Shown: positions 50,820-62,555 of the stretch, one piece after another
Layout: the number at the start of each line of letters is the position of its first letter
Numbering within the stretch: position 1 is the first letter of the stretch
Source: Chondrus crispus
Lineage: Eukaryota > Rhodophyta > Florideophyceae > Gigartinales > Gigartinaceae
Length of the DNA: 64,000 bases
NCBI RefSeq assembly: GCF_000350225.1
Contig: NW_005179101.1
Location: forward strand, 338,384-402,383
Reading direction: 5' to 3'
The notes under the pieces: generated by a model
Databases searched by the model: none
What the model was told of the DNA's origin: nothing
The model's input: the letters and a program-made list of their open reading frames with translations, nothing else
Made by a program: the position numbers and the translations under genes

Positions 50820-51366
50820 AGATGTGGAAATTGCGTCCTTAGGACTGGGTTGCGTGCGGAGGATCCACTGACCGACCGGATGGTCTATGATTCCATCATG
50901 TAGAATGCGATCTAGAACTTCATTATTGGTCAATTTAGTGAGTGCATCGGCCGGGCTGGCACTAGATTCAATTTAAGCGACATCGCTGACTTCCATTCGC
51001 TCATAGGCTTCCCGAACAGCCTTCGCGTATATCTTCGACGTTTTTCTGTTGTAGTTGTACTTTTGGTGACGACGTCAAAGAAACTGAGAGAGTCGGTACA
51101 CATGCGGAGCGGGAGAGATTTGCAGAGCATGTGCTCCAAATCGTATCGAAGTGTGAAGGCGAAATCCATCCCATCAGCGCGCTCATGGATTTCTCGTTCT
51201 AGCACAGAGCATACGACACGGCAGCTCTTGTGACAGCTGTAATGTAGGATGTTGCAACGGTTGTGAGCGCCACATACCAAAACAATGTAGTCCAACTGTG
51301 TGGACAAGTCTTCGTTATTAGCGAAGGAAGAATCGTAATAATCGCGGAGTTGTAGAAAGCTGGGGT
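50820..51366 (-). pseudogene. Copia RNase H remnant, copy 2
   Basis: Same motifs as 26,100-26,648 (LHYSCHKSCRVVCSVLE, TDSLSFFDVVT). It has an extra one-base loss near 51,032 not found in copy 1, so decay continued after duplication. Confidence 0.8.
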
Positions 51367-51369
51367 CTA

Positions 51370-53908
51370 CCCTTCCCCGGCAGGGTAATTTGGAAAAAAG
51401 GATAATTTGGAAGAAGTCCGAAAACTTACTAGCAGACCGGCAATCAGTACACTGAAAGGCAGATAAACAATTCCCATGTGTAAAAGTGTCCGATAGTCAT
51501 CGGACGATCGTATGAGGATACAGTTTGCGCGCATTTCAAATCTCAAACATGGCGGGAAGGGCAACGTACGTGTTGGGTACCGACATAACACTGATGGTCG
51601 TATTTGGACACCCTGCTCCTCCCCGAGACTTCTCACGAGAGTATTTTCAGCCATATGCCACAATGGTGACTCTCTCGATGCGTAAGCAAACTCGAGAGGC
51701 ACAGAGAAGGACTGCACGAGAGGCGACGATGCGGGAGAATCGCCTCAAGGCGGTTGAGCTACTGCGAAAACAACACAAGCTCAAAGAAGTTATGTCTGTG
51801 TGCTCTCTATCGGCTGGAACAGCCCTGCGCCTTAAGAAATCTGTTCCGTCAGAAGACACGGCAGTGCTGGAAAAAATGCTGGATCCAAGAGCACATAGAG
51901 CAGGTAGACAGCCGGTTCTCACTATAGAAGAAGAGCAACTAATCAAAGATCGCATGAAATTCATTGCCTCACGAGGCTTCGCCATGGATGCCAGAACACT
52001 TCGCAGTGTCATGGCATCAATTGCCACGGACGGCCGAAGAGGATTCGAAAATGGTCTGCCTTCTGCTGACCTCGTCAGGGCTTTCAGAGCACGCAACCGG
52101 GATATTACTTTCAGAAATGCTGAGAACAAGGAGCGAGCAAAGTTCAGGGGAGAGAACTACTATCATGTAAAAACGTATGCCACGGCACTGCAGAAGGTTG
52201 AAGCAGCCAACCCAGGCATTTTTGCAGATGGAGACAGGCTGTGGAGTATGGACGAGACTGCCGTAGATGCCGAATTTGGGCAGCGTGTGAAAGTATTCGG
52301 CTCCTCCCACACACATCATGGCGGTTTTCGGTCCTCCTCCGCCAATGTTGGGACTGGTAAACATTTGAAGCTGTGGTTGTGACTTCTGCAAGTGGAAAAT
52401 GTTTACCACCTTTCTTTGTTTTTGCCGGAAAAACATTATGTCTTCCTGGTTTGACCCGCTCCCCCACGAAATATTTAAAGATTCCCAAGGACATCCGCAA
52501 TGGTTGGCTACAAACGGATGGTTTCCGAAGGATGCTGCTATTTTTGCATCCCAAAATGGGTCCATGGAGATGGGCTTGAGACCTTTTTTAATGGAACATA
52601 TCGATAGGAATGTGCGGAAATTTGTGCCTCCAGGCAAAAAGTTTGCTCTTTGTCTTGACGGGCATGCGTCGAGAAATGGGTACGAGTAGCTGGAACTGTG
52701 CGTGAACAAGGGCTGCGAGGTAGTACAAAGTCCTGCCAACACCTCCCACTTCTTGCAGCCTTGCGATGCAAATATTACCAAGTGCTTTAAATCTCATGTA
52801 CGATAAACACGAGACCAGTTGTGCGAAAAGGCTGTGATTAACCCGAGATCAATGCGTGTCAAGCTGATGGTTGGCGTTGCATTGTACCGGGAGCTGTCAC
52901 GTGGTGTGGTGCAGTCCTCATTTGTGTCCACCGGACTTTGGCCAATGGACTATCGTTTTCTAAAACGTTTTGAGACAGGCAAAGTTCACAGAGACGAGGA
53001 AAAAAATAATTCCATAAAGTGCATTGAGAGGGCTGGGCCTGGTGCTCGACTACCCTCTGTTATTCAACGAACTGATGCCAGAACTGTCAAGAAATTACAG
53101 AATGTGATCGAGTCCGTAGAGCAGCCATCAAAAGCAATTGCTAAATTGTCCTGCATTCTGAAAAGAACCAAACTGTTAACAGCATTTTGCTCTCCGTGGC
53201 TCGTCCTGTAGACATGACCAAGCTTGGGACGAGTCGTGTGCACATAGGAAAAACAAATACATCCTTGCAGTGTGGCACTCCTGCAATTTTTCTCACACAT
53301 AGCGATATGATAGCGCAGAAACGCGAAAAAGAGAACATGGCTGCTACGGAGAAAGTAAGAAAGGAATTAGAAAAGAGAGAAAAAGAACGTTTTCGTCAGG
53401 AGACAATTGCAGCTAAGGCCAGAGAAAAAGCTCAAAAGGCTGTACAGAGAGAACAGAATGCCAAAGACGCCACAAAAGCCAAAGCTGCGAAAGCTGACGC
53501 AGTTGCCTCCAAGAATCGTGAACGAGTGGCGGCGAATGCATTCAGGTGCACAAAGAATCGCAAAACTACAGGCAAAAAAACCGGAAAAGCCCGACCTACA
53601 TGCCAGTCAGCAAGCGGCACTGGCAATGATTGCGTTACACGCCAAGGAGACGTAGTACATGATTCATTTTGGAATGGCATTTGTTCCAAATTACCCGATT
53701 CGGGCCTCAATTAGTGTTCTGGGTCCGTGCATAACAAATTGGACTTTTCACTCGTGATGTCAAACACGTTCAGATATTTTTGTGACACTCGTGTAAAGTT
53801 GATCTCGACCTTTGCAACGGTCAGTTTTGTTGCCAAAACAGACAAATATTTCTTAACTTTGCCCAATAAAAATCATAGTTTGTTCCAAATTACCCTACCG
53901 GGGAAGGG
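51370..53908 (+). mobile_element. Pogo/CENP-B-type DNA transposon, copy 2
   Basis: Same element and same insertion site as 26,651-29,189, flanked by TA at 51,368-51,369 and 53,909-53,910. The right terminal repeat has one mismatch (ccctaccgggg). Confidence 0.88.
51525..53655 (+). pseudogene. DDE_1 transposase, copy 2
   Basis: Same domain order as copy 1. The frame breaks near 52,374 and 52,431 and the stops after RNGYE and before the C-terminal region are shared with copy 1. The C-terminal frame is more intact here (52,819-53,211 continuous) because the TGA seen in copy 1 is TGC. Confidence 0.85.
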
Positions 53909-53919
53909 TAGTTAGGGCT

Positions 53920-54360
53920 GGAGGGGGCCCACTTCTTCTTTGCGACAGGGTCTTTTTCGTAGCAGTTTTTTCTTACGCCTCCCGGCCCTCTTGACCGGAC
54001 GCCCGCATGGTGGCGGCAAGGCTTTGGGAATTTGCAGGTTATGCCTCTTCGCAACGAGCTTCTTTGCATTCCATATTACATCATCAACGCAAGCTTGCGA
54101 AGGAAGGTAGTAGTCAACATTTTCGTATTGTTTAACTCAAGCTGCCGCTAGGTGGCGCTATTCAATAAAGCGATGAACATTGCTTGCTCTATGCTTCTCG
54201 ATTAGAACAGCAATTCCATGCCAACACGGAAACCTAGAACCGTCTGTAGAGTATGCACAGCATAATGGAGGGGTTTGGGGAATCTTGCTAAGTGTGACAT
54301 GGCGCGGCACAGTTCGGTTCTGCTGACTGGCTACTGTGGCCTCCATTTGAGATGTCCCAT
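53920..54360 (-). pseudogene. MULE-like SWIM remnant, copy 2
   Basis: Near-identical to 29,200-29,640 (FPCWHGIAVLIEKHRASNV and the basic GRPVKRAGRRKK-type tail), with the same stop. Confidence 0.45.
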
Positions 54361-54609
54361 CTCAGAAACGGACTGAGAACTGATATACGCGCGCTCGCTG
54401 AATTAGGTGGGCGAGGTGTTTCTCTGTTCGGGGCGGGACCGGAGATGAACAAGATAGGGCGCTTTCTTGACGACGCAAAAAGTTTGACCTTCGTAAAAGA
54501 ACAACACTCGTAAGCATCTTCTGAGGCTCAACCGAACGTATATTATTACTTAGGTCCGCCGACATTTGGCTTTCTGCTCCTTGCGACGTTGTGACAAGGT
54601 TGAAAATTT

Positions 54610-55276
54610 TGTGGTACAACTCTCCTCAAACCCCAGCGGGCGAGAGGCTTGGAGGATGAGCCGAGGGAGCTCGCGACGCGAGACGCGCGGCGCGCGGTTA
54701 CCGAACGGTCGGACTTGCGAAAAGGGAGTGGCACACTGGCCGGTTACGCGCAGTCGTCCCGAGGTGCTAGATCGGAGACGACCGGTAACGGGTTAAAAGC
54801 CAACGCGCGAGAGAATACCGAAACGGCAGTACGTAGGCGCGAAAGTAAAGGGGGCAAGTCTCCCCCAGTTTACTGGTGGGGACGGGTGTCCGGGTCTTAA
54901 CCCCTCAGAGGGACGCCTCGGACACCTGTCCCAGTATACAGTACCTGCCGCCTAGTGCGTACCAGGTACTGTACGCCATTAAAAAACTAGCGCCTCAAAT
55001 CCTAATTACCGCGCGGACGCTGCAGCTACACGTGTGTACTACTGTACACACGCGCTGCTTACAGACTACTGCACGGATGCCACGTGTGATAGCGTACACG
55101 CGTCATACTGGTAGACTACCGCTTGGCCGACACGTGCACTACTGTACACGTACGCCAGATTACGACCGCTCGGCACGCGCGCGCTCCCTACACGTGGGCA
55201 CACCCGCCCACGTGTCCACCGTGCACGGCCGCACTGTTAATAATCTCCCCGCGCGCGCGTCCGTCGTTATACTACA
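54610..55276 (-). repeat. Solo gypsy LTR inserted after the duplication
   Basis: 667 bp starting TGTGGTACAACTCTCC, ending TTATACTACA. The first ~340 bp match the 38,626 LTR closely, the rest is diverged. Flanks aattt and aactt form a 5-bp target duplication with one mismatch; the empty site is visible in copy 1 at 29,886-29,890. Confidence 0.9.
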
Positions 55277-55976
55277 AACTTGACGCAACGTTGCGTTACG
55301 AGGAGATACGCAGAAAACGTCAAAAAGAGGTGTTAATCCCTCTTCCACAGTGGCTAGGTGTCGAATTGCCTTGGCCATAGTTTGAGGGAGTACGCGCATT
55401 TTGAAAAGATTATGGAAAGCGTGGGAAAGAAGTAAGATAGCGGCAACGGGGTGACAAGAGTGGCTTGATGGGGCTTGATGAGGTGAATGCTGTCTGCCGT
55501 GGAGACGACAGATGGTAAGGGGGAGGACAGCAGCGCAGAAATCATGCTTGAGATATCCCCACAATTATCCTCCGTTCTGGAAATGTCGTGCATGAGATCC
55601 CTAAAATCCTCGGTTACTGGTCATTTTACACTACTATACCGGCGACACGCTTCGCCTTTGTTGTTTTGGACGGGCGACAAACGAGATCCGAAGGTGACAT
55701 CTCGCTTTTCGGGTCCATCGTGCTGCTGTTTTTTCTCCTTTCGCCCCGCTCTTGCAACAACAATTCATGCTTCGGACCCTGTTCACAACAGAAAAGTCAA
55801 TTTCACCCGCCTGTTGGCACCAAAATGCACCTGATCGCCCCCATAAAAGCAAAATCTTTTTGCTACAGGCCGGCCAGAACTTCTGTCAGGGCTGGGGGCG
55901 CGACCGTGGAAAGCCGGACATTCCGGACAACTTGCGCGCTCTCCCGCTTCTTTTGCGGGTGCCAGCAGAGAAAGAA

Positions 55977-56011
55977 CATGGCCCCGGCGCATACTATGCG
56001 CCGGGGCCATG
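55977..56011. repeat. Perfect GC-rich palindrome, copy 2
   Basis: Identical to 30,585-30,619 with 17-bp arms. Confidence 0.9.
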
Positions 56012-56073
56012 CAAGCGCGCGCGCCACTGCACCAGTATGCGGCGCATACCGGTGCACTGGCGCGCGCGCTTGC
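56011..56073. repeat. 63-bp GC-rich near-perfect palindrome
   Basis: gcaagcgcgcgcgccactgc reads back on the other strand to 56,073 with about three mismatched pairs. The copy 1 counterpart is shorter and less symmetric. Confidence 0.85.
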
Positions 56074-57079
56074 GCTACTGCTTCTATTTTGGAGTTGTAG
56101 CAAAACTGCAGTCGGCAGTGCGTCTGAAAAATGTCTTGCGGCCAAACTAACTATTGAGAGAAATTCTTTTCTAGATGAAATAAGTAGAAGGTCACAGTAG
56201 ACTTCGGGGCGCGTCACTAGAGATGTCAAAGGGCACACGGTGGAAGAGAGGTACGGTGGAAGAGGGGTAGGGTAAATGGGAACTGCATAGCCTTCTGAAA
56301 ATCTCTTGAAAGAAAATAATAATGTCACCGGAGGTCCGTCCAGATCCCCGTGTGGCAATCCTCACCATCTGACGAAGGTCGGCGTCGTTGCGTTCTAGTC
56401 TAGAGGTTAGATGAGGTGAAACAATGAGGGCAGTTCCTCAGAAGCAAACCATGCCGTAAGATACCAATCGACAGAGGCCAGCATGAGAGGACATCTCCTC
56501 ACAAAAATCCTGGCGGGAAGCGATTCAAGTCACTACACGTGTTGCAGCAAGTTGTAGCGGTTGTCCGTTGGGCACGTTGTCCTGGAGCAGCAATAGCCAA
56601 AAAGCTTTTGGTCTAACCATCCTGTTTCAATGGGAAGATAGTCTTCTCTGCCACGCCGACTTTTCTATCACGAGGATTTCAACGGAATGGAATGCAGAGG
56701 TGACAGGGTCTGAGGGGTTTCTACCCTGGTCCCGCAAACTGCAAAAAGGAGATGCTGTCGATAAATGGAACGGCACTTATTGACATTTCGTCAAGACAAG
56801 AAAAGTGTAGATGACTCATTGAATATTGTCAAACCCTGTTTTGAATCTCTTTCTCTTCCTTTACTAATCTATTAATCAATTACTCATGGAAGTGGACGTT
56901 GCTCTTTTTCTGTTAAACCTTTTCTTCAGCCCAACCGAAGTTTGGTGTACATGCATATCAACCGACATTGTTGCATTTACTGAGAGCATTGTAAACGCAA
57001 AGCCCATGCTTGCTCTGATATTGGAATGCTGACAATGAACGTGTACATTCAGAAATCCTTGCTGGTGTCTACACGTGTC

Positions 57080-57134
57080 CAGCAATGTGTACAGCAATGC
57101 CTGATAATATCAGGCATTGCTGTACACATTGCTG
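57080..57134. repeat. 55-bp foldback with perfect 27-bp arms, copy 2
   Basis: cagcaatgtgtacagcaatg... and its exact complement around one base; copy 1 differs by one arm mismatch. Confidence 0.9.
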
Positions 57135-57195
57135 TGTGTTTTCTCGGTTTGGATGCGGCGACGGTGCTACATGCCAGGCCTACCTTCGTAACAAA

Positions 57196-57513
57196 TATAC
57201 GTTGCGGTAGCCAGAAGAACAAATGGCAGAGCAAGTGGCAGACAACGTTGCTCATGACTGTTACCTTTGCAGCGAGAGCAGAATGTCCTCGTAGAAAATC
57301 GTACGGGCTTGTAGGCTGACTGACATCTGGTCCTAAAAGATTCTTCCGTCTTGCCCGGGACGACAGGACTGCACACAGCATGTATTGCCATGACGGCTAC
57401 GATTTTCGGCGGACAACGAGGACATTCTGCTCTCACTGCAAAGGTAACAGTCATGAGCAACGTCGCCTGCCACTTGCTCTGCCATTTGTTCTTCTGGCTA
57501 CCGCAACGTATAT
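57196..57513. repeat. Long inverted repeat, copy 2
   Basis: Arms about 57,196-57,293 and 57,416-57,513, nearly identical when inverted. The 11-bp expansion of copy 1 is absent, so the arms align better here. Confidence 0.8.
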
Positions 57514-59320
57514 TCAATTAATCATCTACACTCTTGTAGTGTGCGCTGTTGTCTGAAACGTTTGCAGGATGATATTCAATTGAGAGTTGGAACGAAAGGC
57601 TCTGGTGTGCCGGAAACGGTAGACAACATATTGTTGCGTAGTTTAGGCGTTCGGGGACTGTGAATTTGATCCAGCGGGAGTTTAAAAAAGCATCGGCGGG
57701 AGTTTTGCATCACTCATCTGGCGAAACCGCGTCACGCCACCGGGCTAGCTGTCGAGGGTTGTAGCGCGGCGGCAGGAATTCGCAGTCGGAAGGGGCGGCA
57801 GGGTTGGGGTAGGGTTGTGTTGTGACGGGGTTTGACAGGCGGCGGCGGCACAGATTTGCAAGGTAATGGGTGCAAATTGGATAGACGCGTTCGGTGTCAG
57901 AGTTGCGCGCGCTGGAGAAGCGGTGCTGCAGTGATGCGGTATCCAGAAGTAGACTCCTACAGCGCGGGGATATCGGAGGGGGAAAAGCAGCGGGCGTGAG
58001 AGAGTAGAGCACATAACATTATGGATGCATGTCGACGTGTGTGTTTGGAAGAGTACAGCACACGTGAACGATGCACGTCGGTCTCCCTCGCCTGCGTCGA
58101 CGCGGCCACGGTGGCAAAAAAAGAAGAGTGAACCAATGGCCGCTGGCGCGGGTCGAGGCGAGTCGAGATAGTGGTGTGCTGTAGGAAAGTGTAAATGCGA
58201 GCAAATGTCGGACGAGGCGATGGAGAAGTTGAGTAGGGCGGCGGCAAAGATGATGCGAGCAAGGAAGACACTGAGACGCGGATTGATAGGGCGGGTGCGA
58301 CGCTGATACAGAATGCGGGCGGGCGACACAGCGGGGCACTATGGCGTGTTAGATGAGTGTCTCCCTGTCGCTGGAGTGGGGTAGTGGCGTCGCGCTAATG
58401 CCGAGAGACTCAAACTATCGGGAGGGGTTATTGGGGCGAGCGGAGGAAGCGAGCGGAGTAGACAGAGATGCGCAGCTTGTTCTGCGTTTACTGTCGTTTT
58501 TCCCTCTACCCTCCCAGTCCTTTTATCCTCGGGACTAGGAGTAACTAAGTTACATGTAGCAGTAGCCGAGCTCACTGAGGTCAGTGAGCTCGGCGATCAA
58601 GATCATGGGCTTTGGTCGCGATCGTGCGACAAGCACAGCATAAGTGACATCACTTACTCTCTGATTGAGGAGAGAGCGGCAAATTGGGGCCGTACAGCGG
58701 GGCACTGTTTTCGAGGGATTAGATGGCGCGCCAGTCCGCGGTCGCAACGCCACGTGCAATCGTCCGTGTGGGCCACAGGGCGGTTGGGAGTCTGCGGCGG
58801 TGGCGGTGCCGGCGAGGTTTGCCGGAAAGGTACAGCATGCCATGAATTAGTAGCTGAGGGTGCCGGGATGGACGATGGAACGTAGTTGCTGTGCACGCTG
58901 CGAGGACGGAAAGGGTGCCTGCCATTTATCGGATGGATACTGGAGATTCGCGACTTCTCAGGCGGTCATCTCTCGCCCGGTGGATTGATGCGGTTGTTGT
59001 AACTGTTTCTCTCGGGGGTACATAGAACGGCGTCGGTATGTGCTTCCTGGGTAAAACGGCAGACGTCGGGAGATGATGGAAGGCGAGATTCTTCGCGCGG
59101 CGTAGCGCCAGGGAGTAGAGGCAGAGCTGGGACAGCACTGTACAACGCCGTTAGTTACAGTGCATATGCCACCCGTCACTCGCTCACCACATGTCGACAT
59201 GTGACTGACATCAGTCGTCACACGCCACCGCAACCCAAATTCACCGCTGACCTCCCCCCCGCTAACCGCGAACTCGCTCCCCCTCGCGCTCTACGCTATC
59301 CTATCCTCCCCCCCGCACTC
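57514..59320. other. Duplicated intergenic DNA, no recognised gene
   Basis: Counterpart of 32,120-33,937. Includes a perfect 13-bp-arm hairpin ccgagctcactga..tcagtgagctcgg at about 58,565-58,592, half of which is missing in copy 1. Confidence 0.45.
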
Positions 59321-59328
59321 TATACAAA
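59321..59328 (+). promoter_or_regulatory. TATA-like element of the Cys-rich gene, copy 2
   Basis: TATACAAA, 100 bp before the ATG, same C/T-rich context as copy 1. Confidence 0.5.
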
Positions 59329-59427
59329 CCCCCGTCTCTCCCCTTCCCAACACTCATCCGCCATCCTCCCACAACCCTCCGCCCCGATCCCGCCCCCTAC
59401 CCCCATCCAACCACCCACCCCCGCCCA

Positions 59428-60075
59428 ATGAAGCTCCTCATTCTCCTCTCCGCCCTGGCCCTCGCCGCCTCGGCCTCCGTCCTCAACACCTCCGCCCACC
59501 AGATCGCCAAGGGGGGCAGATGCAACTCCAACCCCACGGGCTGCTACCCGGGCCTGTCGTGCGTTGGCAACCCGGGCAACAAGAAGTGCTTCCGCAAGCG
59601 CACGGCCAACGAGAAGTGCGGCAAAGACCCGTTCTGGGTCTGCGCGGACGGCTTGACATGCTCGCGCGTCGGCCGCTGCGCCAGCACCGCCGGCGTCAAG
59701 GCCCGCTGCAACAACCCCGGCGACGTCTGCGCCGCAGGCCTCGTCTGCGTCGGAAACCACGGCAACAAGCGCTGCTTCCCGCCCCGCCTCATGGGCGACA
59801 AGTGCGGCAAGGACCCCTTCTGGACCTGCCAGGCCCCGCTCATTTGCTCTCCGAGAGGCACGTGCGCCCGCCCGAGAGGCCTGAAGAAGTCGTGCAACGC
59901 CCCGACCGACGTCTGCCGCTCGGGACTCGTCTGCGTCGGTAACGTCGGAAACAAGAAGTGCTTCAAGCCTGTGAGGGAGGGCGACCGATGCGGAAAGGAC
60001 CCCTTCTGGGTCTGCGTTGACGGCTTGACCTGCTCCGCCGCCGGCCGCTGCATCATTTCACACTTTGTTGTCTAA
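59428..60075 (+). CDS. Secreted Cys-rich repeat protein, copy 2
   Basis: 215 residues with the same signal peptide, three 62-residue eight-Cys modules and cysteine spacing as copy 1. All 24 module cysteines are conserved. About ten replacements, including D/N near residue 34, L/H, V/E, A/V and R/T, and a different C-terminal tail (IISHFVV). Replacement changes are not rarer than silent ones by eye. Promoter, TATA-like element and downstream solo LTR are duplicated with it. Confidence 0.9.
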   Translation: MKLLILLSALALAASASVLNTSAHQIAKGGRCNSNPTGCYPGLSCVGNPGNKKCFRKRTANEKCGKDPFWVCADGLTCSRVGRCASTAGVKARCNNPGDVCAAGLVCVGNHGNKRCFPPRLMGDKCGKDPFWTCQAPLICSPRGTCARPRGLKKSCNAPTDVCRSGLVCVGNVGNKKCFKPVREGDRCGKDPFWVCVDGLTCSAAGRCIISHFVV

Positions 60076-60102
60076 CTTCTGCAACTTCCGCTGCATCAAG
60101 GG

Positions 60103-60249
60103 ATGAGAGCCATACATACACACGTGGTACACGTACAACAACGCGATTAGCGCACCTCAATCGCCGCCGCCCTACGGATCCCTAACCTCCCTCTATAAGG
60201 TAGACAGGCATTAGGCATCAATAAACCTGGGCATCGATTTTGCATCACA
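60103..60249 (+). repeat. Solo copia LTR, copy 2
   Basis: 147 bp, same insertion site and aaggg target duplication (60,098-60,102; 60,250-60,254) as copy 1, so insertion predates the segmental duplication. Confidence 0.9.
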
Positions 60250-60804
60250 AAGGGCGTTGACACAGCAGGCGAGTGCACCGCCGCCGGCCTGTGGTGCGTG
60301 GGCAACCCGGGCAACATGAAGTGCTTCCCGCTGCGTCTCCTCGGCAAAAAGTGCGGCAATGACCCATTCTGGGAGTGCCATTCACCGCATTCCTGCATCG
60401 GCGACGTGTGCGTGGAACCGTTCTTCTGCGACGAGGACGGGTTATCATTCCTCTCGCCTGGAAGATGTGGCTGGGGTACAGTCAAGCTCCGAAAACGTTT
60501 GCACAGATGCCGAGGTTTCCTTCGGACATGGGAAACGCCGCTTCGGAGCTCTGGGCTTCGGTTGAAATTCCAACCAAGTCCGACCCCCTCCGCCACGTCT
60601 TCCCCGTCTCCTATCTTTCATCCCCTCATATTCATCCCCGGTTTCCAAGGCACCCTCCTCCCCCACCGCTCGCGTCCTCTCTTCCTCGCCCCCGTTACAC
60701 CCTCTACCTACACTCAGCTGTACACGATCCGACGCACTATCCCCTTTCTCTCCCCTCTCTCTGTAGAATATCCGTCCTCCACATGCGCTCCTTCCCCACA
60801 TTAG
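60250..60804 (+). pseudogene. Severed fourth Cys module and downstream open frame
   Basis: In phase with the gene before interruption, the frame reads a seven-Cys module: GECTAAGLWC, VGNPGNMKCF, KKCGNDPFWEC, CHSPHSCIGDVC, then FCDEDGLS. One inter-Cys segment is missing relative to modules 1-3. The frame stays open to 60,804 but the part after about 60,470 is Pro/Ser-rich and overlaps the dispersed 115-bp repeat. It has no start codon or promoter of its own apart from the solo LTR. Confidence 0.7.
60460..60575 (+). repeat. Dispersed ~115-bp sequence, second copy
   Basis: Inverted relative to 22,973-23,090; shared words include gacatgggaaac.ccgcttcgg and gagctctgggct.cggttga. Confidence 0.7.
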
Positions 60805-60805
60805 C

Positions 60806-61748
60806 ATGTCGGCCACTGCCACCCGCTCCCTGCGCGCGGCCCGGTACATGCACGTTTCACGTATCTACGAGCGAACGGGATGGCTTATGTCAGTGCAGTT
60901 GGCTATGACTGGCGCCACGACACGTCCATTCCGTCCAAGCAGCCCTCTGGCGAGGGAGTTCTTCCGAGGAGACAGTGACAAGTGCGTTACAGAGGGGTTT
61001 AGTTTTGGCGCAGGCGGGTTGCCATCATTGAGGTTGGAGGAATTTTGGATATCTCATATTGGGCGTTTTATCGTTTTTATTGAACAGGTGCACCAGCTTT
61101 CACGTCCCAGGTTACGAAAGAAGGGTATCACCGTTCTAGAGCGTGTCACTCTGGTTATTTCAGACGCAAGTCAGGTAAGCATATTCGTTAATGGGGCTAA
61201 GTCGGGGCGCATTTGTCCTTGTCAACCGAGTATACATTTTCCGTCTTCAACGTCTGTTTTAGGTTGTCTAACGTGCGCGCGGTTTCTTTTTTGCGCTCTC
61301 CCAGCTTGGGCTTTTTAGTTCTTCCTCCCTGAATGAGTTTGATCTTGCAAAGAGATTTCCAAACAACGTCAACGTCGCAAATCAATAGGAGGCCGCGGAG
61401 ATTGAGGCCGCCGAGGCGGAGCGGGACAAGGCCCGACGCGAGCTTGAGGAGCTGACAAATGGCATGCACGAGGAGGACGATGAAAAGGGCGATGCTGAGA
61501 AAGGCGATGCGGGCGGCGCGCCGCCATCGCGTCGGGCGGCAGCTTCGCCTTGCGCGAGAGCGCCGACGTGTCCGCACCCCGCTCGCCGACTCCCTCACAT
61601 CGCCGACCCGCCTGACATGTGCCCTTCGTCTCTCCCGTCCTCCACCCGCACCCCCGGTCAACATACCGACACCCTCACTACCGCCCCCGCCATCATCCCC
61701 CGATGCCCTAGACCTATCCACAACATCCCATGTCGTAATACGCAGTAG
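60806..61748 (+). CDS. Candidate two-exon gene of unknown function
   Basis: The frame from 60,806 (ATG context of MSATATRSLRAARYM) is open to TCAG|GTAAGC at 61,174/61,175. A 214-bp intron ending in ATAG at 61,388 would join it in phase 0 to a frame reading EAAEIEAAEAERDKARRELE, a clear coiled coil, then an acidic segment HEEDDEKGDAEKGDAGG and a Ser/Pro-rich tail to 61,748. The donor is a good consensus and the joining phase fits, but exon 1 matches no family. Confidence 0.3.
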
Positions 61749-62555
61749 GGTCGTATTGCTACTGTGGGTCACTCGCAGTATCAGTGCGGATTCCACGTGC
61801 AGGAGCACAGTGCCCATGCTGCACCCCACACGAACCCTTCGTATTACGGACATCCTACGGAGCCACTGCACTGTACGTACTGCGGTGGCACTGCGTTAGG
61901 TTTACTAGGGTACGGCGTGCCGGGTGGGCCTGGGCGTCGCGCAAGGGCATGGTCATGCGACAGCAGCAGCGAGACGCGAGCGCCGTTGGTGAGGGCGATG
62001 GGCGGGACGAGGCACTCCGCGCGCGCGGCGCGCGCGGCGCGCGCGACGACGCAGGCCGGCGGTGTGAAGACGCGCGAGGACAGTGTGTCGACGCCCGCCG
62101 TGAGAAGCGAGAGGAGGTGGCGCGTGGCGTTGTAAGTAGGCGCGTGCAGGACGAGGACTGCCGGTGTCTTCCAGGACGGCGGGGCGCGCCGCCGGTGATG
62201 GCGGGCCGGGAGGAGGGCGGAGAGGGCAGGGCAAGGGTCGCCGGGCGGGAGGGAAAGGCGACGATGAGGGGGAGGATGAGGAACGGCAGAAGAAGCCGGC
62301 GCGGGAGCTTGGGCGCCATGGCGGGGAGAGACCTCTCTCTCCATTAGAACACATCCGGAAATATGAGGCCCCCACATTAAGATGTGGATATTTCTCAAAG
62401 ACCTAGGAGTTACCAATAGTATTTGGTAGTTACTGTGTGCACCAAACAATTCCGCAAATACGTGGGGTATTCCAGGAATATCCCATATGCTATTAATGAA
62501 AGCGCATTTATTAAAGCGATGATGCTTTGCGTATAACAGCATGCTAACACTCTAT
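61749..62555. other. Region without a recognised gene
   Basis: A GC-rich minus-strand stretch (62,319-61,855) begins MAPKLPRRLLLPFLILPLIV, signal-peptide-like, and continues as an Arg/Ser/Pro-rich frame of doubtful coding value. 62,340-62,540 is AT-rich with no ORF. Confidence 0.3.

Larger units (their letters stand above)
50326..60347 (+). repeat. Segmental duplication, copy 2
   Basis: Collinear with 25,607-34,964. Here the LTR on the left and the Cys module on the right continue beyond the duplicated block, so copy 2 looks like the ancestral locus and copy 1 the derived one. Confidence 0.95.
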
